A stretch of DNA of 64,000 nucleotides from Amoebophrya sp. A120. Its lineage: Eukaryota > Sar > Dinophyceae > Syndiniales > Amoebophryaceae. Positions 56,101 to 62,760 of this stretch are shown here, one piece after another. How positions within the stretch are numbered: position 1 is the first letter of the stretch; each line of letters begins with the position of its first letter. Location of the stretch: NCBI GenBank assembly GCA_905178155.1, contig CAJINV010000006.1:3692169-3756168 (forward strand), in the 5' to 3' direction. Both the position numbers and the translations under genes were made by a program. The notes beneath the pieces were generated by a model that searched no databases, had not been told where the DNA came from, and saw nothing but the letters and a program-made list of their open reading frames with translations.

Positions 56101-58381
56101 CCTGACCCAGACATGTTTGCACTGCATATCCGCGACGGACTTGAGGAGGACCTGCTTATCCTTGCAGTAGATCGCGTTTTGTATTGCCAAAACCCGCACA
56201 GAGTCCTGCTCGTCCTCGGCTAGAAGCTGCATCAGCTGATTCAATTGCTCATGAATCGCCGGCGGAGTGGTGCTTATCCCAGCGCCGGTGTTGATGCTAT
56301 CGCTTTGTCCACCTCTGGACATCCCTTGTGAAGTCAGCAGAACGTCGGCGACCTGGTTGGTTTACTGGAATTTGAAAATTTGTCATGCACAGGACTTGTT
56401 CGCACACAGAATACAGGTTCTTTTGTTCATCTCATGCAGATCTGATATGCTTTATGGATTCGTGACACAAGGAACCCGCCCCGGTCACTTACCTATGTAA
56501 GTAAAATTTTTTATGATAATCATAATTTCTTATTCTTATACTGTGACAAACTGCGCCGCGGCAGCTCTCCTGACCATGGGAGTGTCATCGCGGCATAGCC
56601 TGGCGTACGCCGCCAGGTATTCAAACTCAGGCGGATCGGGTGGCTGCAGCTGCTCCCCAGCACCGTTACTATCCACTCCTCCACTGGCCGCGCTAGACGC
56701 CGTCGGGCCGAAATTTTGGTTCCACCACCGACTTATGGGTATAATCGTCGGTAGCAACGCTAGCGCGCTCATTCTGCTCGTAAACCAGTCGTGCTGGGCC
56801 AAGCGGTGGGTCAGGGACGCGAACTCCTCAAATAGCGAGGTAGACGACGTTTGATGCTGAGATCCTGGGTCCATCGCTGCCTGCTGCTTGTAAAACTCGG
56901 GAATCAAGTTCATGATTTTTTGCAAACCCGCCGTGGCCTGAAAATAGATTGCATTTGATTTTCATTTGTATTTCATGCTTATGGGGTGGGGTCACATAAT
57001 TCATTCCCACTCGTTCGTCACAAGAAAAACACACAAGAAGTTGTTGTTGACAACTCTATGGTCTCTCTACTGATCTGACAACAAACATTTTATACCTTCC
57101 CCCTCACTATTGCTTCTTCCTTGTTGGCCAATTCTTCCAAGACTGGTATCAAGCAGTATGGGAGTGTCAGGATCGAAATTGACAAAATTGAAATGATCTG
57201 TAATGCATATTATGCATTACAGATCATTTCAATTTTCTTGCTTTTTGCGTAGCATTTTATGCCATAAAATGCTACGCAAAAAGCGACTCTATTGCAGAGG
57301 ATGCAAGGAAGGCGGATTGTAGTCCTGGTAAGGCTTAGGTGTTGGGCTGCTGACTAGCATGACAGAAGGCAGCTCTTTTTCCCTAAACCGCATGACAGAT
57401 TCGCTTCCAGGACGGGGAGAATTTGCCATGCGCCGACTACAAACTGTGGCTCTAAGGGGCATCGATTTTGTGCATCACAAGTTTTTCGATTTTGTCGATT
57501 TCGATTCTGACACTTCCATAAGCAGCTCCCATACTGTATCCCCCCACAGAATTCCAACACAAAATATCACGTTCTCAAACTTTACATTCACAACTGTTAC
57601 ACGAATTAGTAAAAATGCAAGAACAGCAACAGGCAAAGGGGCAAGCTTGCTGCTTTCGCATCACAGATTTACATGCTGTTTACCCCTTCGGAGATTTGTC
57701 ATGCGAAGCAGCTTGGACGTCTGGTGGCGTAAGGTAGTTCTGCATGACAAATTCATGTATACAATTGAGAATGTAACCACGTTTGAGAACGCCATACAAA
57801 ACGGCTATCTGAGACCTGGTCCGCCAGTTCCACGAGCAATTCCTCTTCATCGTCAGCAGCCACTTCCGCGGTAAGAAACGGAATCAGTTCTTCTCGTACC
57901 CGCTCTGGGCCCAGAGCAAGGGAAATGGTCGCCAGGTTCTCGATCGCATTTTTTCGCTGAAACAAGTGGTCCGATCGGAGCTCGTCGATCAGGATAGCAA
58001 TGGGGTACAGATCGTCCATAGTCAGGTTTTTCGTCTTCACAGGGTGAATATCAAATGCAAAAATGTCTGGGTCTGGAACAGTGGAACTTGTGATGCGTGT
58101 CTTGCATTCCTGGAAAATGAAAATCTGTGTTGCATGAGCAGCAAAAGAGGAGCTTGTTTTGTCGTGCAAAAACGCAGTTTGTGATGCGTGGTAGGCATCA
58201 GCAGGCGTCTCCAAAACTTGTCATGCCTGGCTGCCATTGCAAGCGTTTCAATCATGCTCAATTCAGCATCACAGATTTCCAGACCCAGACATATTTGCAG
58301 TGCATAGTGAAACTGCCCAGCCGCAAACTCCCCCGAGGCGGCGGAGGAGGACGAGCTAGACGGGTGGTGACCTGATACCAT
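50183..58381 (-). CDS. PPP2R1: PP2A 65-kDa scaffold (regulatory subunit A), HEAT-repeat protein
   Basis: The scaffold binds the PP2A catalytic C and regulatory B subunits. About 22 exons give about 820 residues; the family norm is near 590, the excess being Ser/Gly/Asn-rich inserts (52180-52370, 53710-53830, 56640-56710). HEAT repeats are recognisable in order: D-D-L-Y-P-I-A-I-L-I-D-E-L-R, E-E-L-I-P-F-L, D-W-F-T-S-R-M-S-A, D-D-T-P-M-V-R-R-A-A-A, D-E-Q-D-S-V-R-V-L, D-K-S-W-R-V-R-Y-M, N-E-P-E-V-R-S-L, D-K-Q-W-R-V-R-L-A, D-P-V-Y-L-V-R-E-A, D-P-V-P-N-V-R-F-N-V. Last is D-S-D-P-D-V-A-H-F-A before TGA 50183. ATG 58381 was chosen; an in-frame extension to 58498 exists. At least four introns are canonical GT-AG (57095-56938, 56541-56353, 54023-53833, 51045-50933), most others are introners, and one (50850-50614) is unclassified. 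Confidence 0.93.
50269..50520 (-). repeat. Introner B in PP2A-A
   Basis: Ends TATCAAATGTAAAAATGTCT and CATTTTTACATTTGATA; flanking repeat CAGCG. Joins V-E-T-L to E-N-L-A, the last intron of the gene. Confidence 0.9.
50614..50850 (-). other. Intron of unclear type in PP2A-A
   Basis: Lies between R-V-I-Q and D-L-F-P-W. The 3' end is CGCAG; the 5' end after CAAG begins ATAATAAC, not GT. No TIR seen. Boundaries approximate. Confidence 0.45.
51114..51438 (-). repeat. Introner B in PP2A-A, diverged
   Basis: Left end TATGCATTTTTGC, right end TTCACAATTGATA; flanking CGCAT/CGCTT. Joins A-I-Q-A to M-A-K-M. Confidence 0.72.
51463..51715 (-). repeat. Introner P in PP2A-A
   Basis: Coding-strand ends TATCCACGCTGGAAATTTAC and GTAAATTTGTGTTGCATA; flanking repeat CGAAG. 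Removal restores Y-L-L-R-V-T-A-I-Q-A. Only a 24-bp exon separates it from the next introner. Confidence 0.82.
51753..51949 (-). repeat. Introner A in PP2A-A, with internal insertion
   Basis: Ends TATGAATCGC and GCACAGGATA; flanking repeat CTTCT. About 45 bases longer than its neighbour because the TTTCCTCAGCA core segment is partly duplicated. Confidence 0.88.
52020..52171 (-). repeat. Introner A in PP2A-A
   Basis: Flanking repeat TTAGT. Joins C-D-S-L to K-K-L-G. Confidence 0.9.
52377..52536 (-). repeat. Introner H in PP2A-A
   Basis: Ends TATCAAACAAAAAAGTGTTA and AACACTTTTTCTTGTGATA, with GTTAACGTTAAC palindromic arms; flanking repeat GCAGC. Confidence 0.9.
52596..52751 (-). repeat. Introner G in PP2A-A
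   Basis: Ends TATGCAATGTAAATTTCCCG and GGAAATTTACTGTGGGTA; flanking GTGCT/ATGCT. Joins T-E-H to I-W-Y-A. Confidence 0.85.
52795..52911 (-). repeat. Introner M-like in PP2A-A
   Basis: 117 bp; arms TATCCACAGAAAAAGATCC and GTCTTTTTTTGTGGACA; flanking repeat CAGAA. Joins C-P-V-L to A-K-V-L. Confidence 0.83.
52973..53181 (-). repeat. Introner I in PP2A-A
   Basis: Best full-length I copy: TATCCCACGAAAAAACTGCT and its inverse AGTTTTTTCGTGGGATA; flanking repeat ACAGA. Confidence 0.92.
53492..53709 (-). repeat. Introner A-like intron with GT-AG edges in PP2A-A
   Basis: Carries GGCAGTGCAAAAGCATCG and CGATGCGTTTGCGCATTGC arms of family A. On the coding strand it can also be cut as GCAG|GTAGG ... CCAG|GTGG, so it could be spliced by canonical rules. 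Confidence 0.7.
54121..55561 (-). repeat. 1.4-kb introner A with nested insertions in PP2A-A
   Basis: Outer ends are A-type (TATGCATTGC at 54121, TTTTGCATGTGATA at 55561), and removal plus the AACAG repeat restores E-A-D-Y-V-G. The interior contains three copies of the introner end TATCTGCAATYCGTACGACT (about 54271, 54858, 55510) and a triplicated CCGTACGACTACGAATG at 54281-54332. It also has two tandem units around 54909 and 55044 (GAAGTCTCCGA...TG) and two GC-rich units at 55187 and 55290 with GCGGACACTGTCCGC hairpins. The 54340-54800 segment is unrecognised. Confidence 0.75.
55628..55785 (-). repeat. Introner G in PP2A-A
   Basis: Ends TATGCAATACAAATTTCCCG and GGGAAATTTACTGTGGATA; flanking repeat GTCTT. 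Closest match to the alpha-tubulin copy. Confidence 0.9.
55885..56128 (-). repeat. Introner B in PP2A-A
   Basis: Ends TATGCATTGCAAATGTGTCT and CATGTTTGCACTGCATA; flanking GCGGA/GGGGA on the coding strand. Joins S-V-A to D-K-S-W. Confidence 0.87.
57157..57520 (-). repeat. Introner E in PP2A-A with two perfect palindromes
   Basis: Ends TATGGGAGTGTCAGGATCGA and TTCTGACACTTCCATA; flanking repeat AGCAG. Joins G-S-C to L-I-P-V. Internal palindromes at 57184-57236 and 57240-57284. Confidence 0.9.
57184..57284. repeat. Two adjacent perfect palindromes (26-bp and 22-bp arms)
   Basis: 57184-57209 is the exact reverse complement of 57211-57236, and 57240-57261 of 57263-57284, each with a 1-base loop. 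They are 3 bases apart. Other E introners lack this inverted block. Confidence 0.93.
57565..57796 (-). repeat. Introner F in PP2A-A
   Basis: Ends TATCACGTTCTCAAAC and GTTTGAGAACGCCATA; flanking repeat CAAAA. Joins S-R-F to V-L-E-F. Confidence 0.88.
58049..58306 (-). repeat. Introner B in PP2A-A
   Basis: Ends TATCAAATGCAAAAATGTCT and CATATTTGCAGTGCATA; flanking repeat GTGAA. First intron of the gene. Confidence 0.9.
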
Positions 58382-60051
58382 GGTCGTCCTGGTCGTGTCG
58401 CTTGCGCTAGCAAGATGAATTATGGAAAAGGAACAGCGCGTCGTCCTTTTCGCGAAAAAATCTTCCTCCTGTGGTACCGTGGAATAAACGTATTCCACGT
58501 GGTCTTCACTTAAGTCGTTCTTGTTCCGGCTGCATCTTCCTGATGCGCGTCGTCATAATTGTGATGTGCCATTCAACTGCTTGCGGAGCTGCACATGATT
58601 CACGACGGCGTCATCTTCGCATCATCGTGGTCTTTTGGTTCTAAATAAAAACCTTTCCACGCCACTATATGTTCTTGCTCTTCTTCTTTATTTTTCTGCC
58701 GTCCAATAAATACAGACTCAGTTCCTTTTTTGCATCTCACGAAGAGACAAAGACAGTTGACTTAAGAGACGACAATAGCTGTAATAAAAGAACGGGAAGA
58801 GGAAGATGCGACCTTGTGATCATCGCACCTCTTGATAGGGCCGTTGGCGTTGGTGAAGTCGTTTACTTACTTGCCATCGTCTACTTGTACTTCTGTAATC
58901 TCCTGATTCATTTTTTGAAGCCAGAGCCGCACCACAACTATCGGTACCACTTTCATGGACAAATGTTACACTTACAAATTGCACGACATTCTGGCACCAA
59001 CTCCGAAAGGAGGACGAAAATAATCGGCCCGCAGAGAGATGAGGATGACCACCCCGAGCAGTGACAGACACTAGAGCCACCAAGAACAAACGCAAGACTA
59101 GAAAAGAGTTGAAGTTGTTTTTTGATGTGACGACCAAAAACATTTCGTCCTCGTCGAAATTTATTTTTGGTACAACATCGTACAATATTCAAACTGCTGT
59201 TTTTTCTTTTTTGGTACAGGTACTACTTTCAGGGCGAATTTCGTTCGATTTTTCTTCTGCTTGAGAGGTTGGTACGCAGAAGCACTTCGAGCGTATATAA
59301 CTCAAGTAGGTACATATAAAGTTCTTTTTCAATCACCGGCCTAGTACTACTACTAGTTCCGGTGTACGGACAAATTTTTTTAGGTCGTTTTGTTCGTAAG
59401 TTATTTTTCGGGTTCGGGTCCTTGTCCTAGACGCGGAGGTGAAACTAGAACTACAGAAGTAAGGCGCACCTGATTTGATGAGTAGCAGAATCTTCTGTAC
59501 TCAAATTTCATCAAACTGCAGGATATCTTCTGGGTCGTTTGTCTCTACAACTGTCGAGAAGAGGAGGCACTAGATATGATGTAAAGACCACACTGAGCTT
59601 ATTTTTGGTGGTGAAACTCGATAGGTTTAGGTGGTGGAAAGAGGACATACAGATAGTATTTTCCGTATTAATCCGTAAATTTTGCATTTTATTTTTTTTC
59701 GTCTCAATAATACAACTTGACTTCACAGTGCGGTCCTCCTCGTCCTGCTGAGCACTTATCCTGAGTAAAAACGTACCCACGCCAGAGTTGTAATGCAAAT
59801 CTGCATGCTGAAAATGTTTCTCATGCGGAGCTCCATGAGAAGCATTTTCTAGTCGTGTTTTGCAATTTGTCATGCTCCAATCAGCATGGTATTCTAGATC
59901 TGTGATGCTGCTGAGCTAGCTGAAACAGCACTATACTACGAATCCAAATTTGTCATGCAAAAAAGCCAAAACTCGTGGATTTGTCTAGCCGATTCCCCAT
60001 CTTGACTCTGGTGTGGGTACGTTTTTACTCAGGATAGCACTGACTCTTTGT
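58382..60051. other. Intergenic region with a downstream introner
   Basis: No gene supported. AT-rich around 59080-59700. Introner C (59757-60036) lies just past the stop at 60052. Confidence 0.5.
59757..60036. repeat. Introner C in probable 3' UTR
   Basis: Ends TATCCTGAGTAAAAACGTAC and GTACGTTTTTACTCAGGATA (perfect 20-base TIR); flanking repeat GCACT. It lies 16 bases beyond the EF-hand gene stop. Confidence 0.9.
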
Positions 60052-61743
60052 TCATTTTACATGCGCGATTTCCGCATTGTTGGTTTGCTTCAGGCCCTCC
60101 ACTTGGAACGAAAACGCCTATGAACTGCAAAAGTATCGCACTCGTATAAAAGCATTACAAATTTCCTCAGCATGAGAAATGAAATTTGTGATGCGAATGC
60201 ACCTTAAGGAAAAGATTTGCAATGCATGACTGCAATACGAGTACGAAACTTTCGCACAGGATAACGCCATCCCCTCGTCAATGAACTCGCCGATCTGTAA
60301 TATGTTTTGGAGGTTTTTCGATTTGAAAATCTGTCATGCAGAACTTGGATATCAAACTGCATGCGCAATTCATGTCATGCATGAGAAAAAAAATTTTCTT
60401 TTCTATAGTACCTCGTCGTCCACATCTTGCTCTGTGTAGTCCCCCGTGCCGACTACGCGTTTGCTATTCTTCGAAAAAGTATCGTGTTTGTACTGATGAT
60501 GTTGCAGGTTTTTACTTTTTCTTTTTGCTGCATGACAGAGAGATTTGGTCTCTTTCCTCATGAACTACCTGCTGAAACACATTGCATCATCAAAATTTCT
60601 TGTGATGTTCTTAGGGTTATAGGACCACGAACAACTCCGTACTCGTACGTTACTTTTGCAATGCATATTTGAAATACAGCACCCATTCGTCCTTACTTAT
60701 CCTTCCATCGTTGTTCTCGTCCATATCGGAAAGCATCTTTTTCGCCGCAGCCCCGGAAAACCTTTGGAAGATATTGTTGGGTAGTTCAGCATGACAGGCC
60801 TTTTATTTCTGTATCCGAGCCTTGCATGACAAATTGTTCTTCATCGCGTCCAGCAAATTGTACCTTTTGAACACTTTCACTGCTTCGTCGATTTCTACTT
60901 CGCCACTGCCGTTTTCTATCCAACAGAAAAGCCGCTTCTTGATCTTGCCTACCAATAGCAATACCAACCTCCCGTCGTCAGAATTCAGATACTAGTTGTA
61001 GTTGTGCTTGCCTATGTATTATAATACAGAAATCATGACGAAACATCGAACAGCAGCGGCTTCTGATGTAGTTAGTGTTTGCGTTTGTCTTTGTTTCCCC
61101 TGAGCAGGGGCAAATGTATTTTGTCCTGGTGTAGTTCTTGGAGGTTGATGCAAGCAGAACCAGGTCGACGACGAGCATGGTAAGACTAAGATGTATGTAG
61201 CAATCAAGCGACTTATCTGAAAATCTGTTGTGGATATCCTTGTCGATTTTTTTGAAGCTTTCTTCAATCTTCGCGACCAGTGCCGCGGGCTATGAGAGCG
61301 CACAACTCCCGTCCCTCTTTGCATCACAAATTGAAATTCTAGAACAACAAGGCCAAACAGTACTAGAGTCAACCACGCATGATGAAGTTGTCATGCACAA
61401 CATCCATCTGTATTGGTGTTTGTATTGCTCCCCATGATGCCCTCCAAATGAGGGGGTGGGCGAGTACGGGTTGTGCACTCTCATACGGACAGCTCGGTTT
61501 GCTTGATTGTCGACCGGTCGACTTCCGTATCCTGTGCAAAAGTATCGTACTCGTACTCGTAGTAATTGCAACCATGCATTACAAATCTCCATCGCAAGGT
61601 AAAACAGCATGACAAATTCTCTTTGTCGTGCTGAGCTAACTTGTATTGCAATAACTACTAGTACGATACAACTTTTGGAGTTCATATTCCGAAGCGCGCA
61701 AAGCTGGCTTGGAGCTACCGCAACAGCGCAACAACAAGGCCAT
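60052..61743 (-). CDS. EF-hand calcium-binding protein
   Basis: ATG 61743 begins M-A-L-L-L-R-C-C-G-S-S-K; stop TGA 60052. Seven exons give about 190 residues. One classical EF-hand loop, D-M-D-E-N-N-D-G-R-I-S-K-D-E-W (about 60690-60735), has Asp/Asn at positions 1, 3, 5 and Glu at 12. A second, degenerate loop, E-N-G-S-G-E-V-E-I-D-E (about 60890), lies before it, and S-F-K-K-I-D-K-D-I (61240) may be a third, incomplete site. The C-terminus continues as S-K-N-L-Q-N-I-L-Q-I-G-E-F-I. The protein presumably senses Ca2+; a closer family (calmodulin-like or a CDPK-type EF module) cannot be fixed. Intron 60950-61216 has unclear, non-GT edges (CAG|ATAAG...GTAG|GC). Confidence 0.78.
60119..60263 (-). 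repeat. Introner A in EF-hand gene
   Basis: Ends TATGAACTGC and CGCACAGGATA; flanking repeat ACGCC. Joins E-G-M-A to F-S-F-Q. Confidence 0.9.
60329..60667 (-). repeat. Diverged A-type introner in EF-hand gene
   Basis: Right end TACTTTTGCAATGCATA; left end eroded. Flanking repeat TTTGAAA; removal joins L-Y-F-K to S-K-N-L in frame. Interior unusually long. Confidence 0.7.
60779..60833 (-). repeat. 55-bp minimal introner in EF-hand gene
   Basis: Flanked by TTGTT on both sides; contains AGCATGACAGG and GCATGACAAA motifs but no long TIR. Removal restores A-M-K-N-N-I-F-Q-R in frame. Confidence 0.75.
60950..61216 (-). other. Intron of unclear type in EF-hand gene
   Basis: Separates H-N-R-F-S from G-K-I-K-K-R. 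Neither TIR nor clean GT-AG borders; boundaries approximate. Confidence 0.4.
61291..61485 (-). repeat. Introner D in EF-hand gene
   Basis: Ends TATGAGAGCGCACAACTCCC and GTTGTGCACTCTCATA; flanking CGGGC/CGGAC. Joins T-E-L-S to A-A-A-L. Confidence 0.87.
61528..61686 (-). repeat. Introner A in EF-hand gene
   Basis: Flanking repeat TTCCG. Joins R-A-S-E to V-D-R-S. Confidence 0.88.
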
Positions 61744-62760
61744 ATTGGACGCAGCTTCTACAACTACTTCAAATTAGCGTTAACACGGTTAGGTCCTCTG
61801 GTGAATTTGAAGGATCTTCGCTAAGATGGTACTCCACGTCGACAACTACAATGCTCTCATACATAAGTAGTACCACAACTACCGCAGCTCTCCATTCTTC
61901 TCTACAACTCCTTCCACTCACTACTTGCTCGTTGCAGGAAAAGTCGTCGCTGCTTCGTCTCGCCTCACCCGATTCGACTCTCGTCGAGAAAAATAAGCAG
62001 CGATCACGCTCGAAAAGAAGGAGTGCCATAATTGCACTTCGATCGGAATCGAATCTTCCAAATTACGCGAAATAAACACGAACTCTCAACAAGATCGAAC
62101 GATTGGCCCAAGAATTGAGACACGCAGCCTGCTCATGCCCTTTGATAGTTTATTTCAGCACCTTTGTTTTTTTTCAAAATCTCGTCGTGTCGACCGGTGT
62201 GTAACTGTAGCCTGGTCTGCAAAATGTTGATGCTTTTATTTTTACGCGGGGGCAAGCTACAAATTCTGTGCTTCTTTTTGGTCGTGGTCGAGCCTACTTG
62301 AACTTGATGTTCTGGGATTACTATATTGGCACTGTCTACTGTTATCGTTCTTAGAGATTTAATTATGTAGCCCTTCTTCTTGATGCAACTGATGACATCT
62401 TTTCTATGGGGGGAGAAATTTGACTGCTTCTCTAATGTATGAGACACCAAAGCTGCCACGCTTATTGGATAAACAAGCGCTAGGACGACAGCTATGCGCG
62501 CCGCTCAGATGCGTTTTTATGTAGTAGAGCAAATCGTCTACGTCTTTTCTTATTGATGAAGCTGATAAACGTAAAGAAAAAGATTAAGGTTTTTTCATAT
62601 AGTACAAGAAATTTGAAATACAGGAAAATAAACATGCAGTAACGAATGTAGATGAGCCTTGCTCACCTCATCAAGGCTTTGATACGAGTGCAACGACTAG
62701 ACTACTGACTCTGCTCCCCACTAGAAGTTGTCGTTGTTTCCATCTTCAGCCGTGGTCTCT
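61744..62760. other. Intergenic region
   Basis: No supported gene or introner. A 108-codon minus-strand frame at 62133-62459 is Lys-rich and unsupported. Confidence 0.45.
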
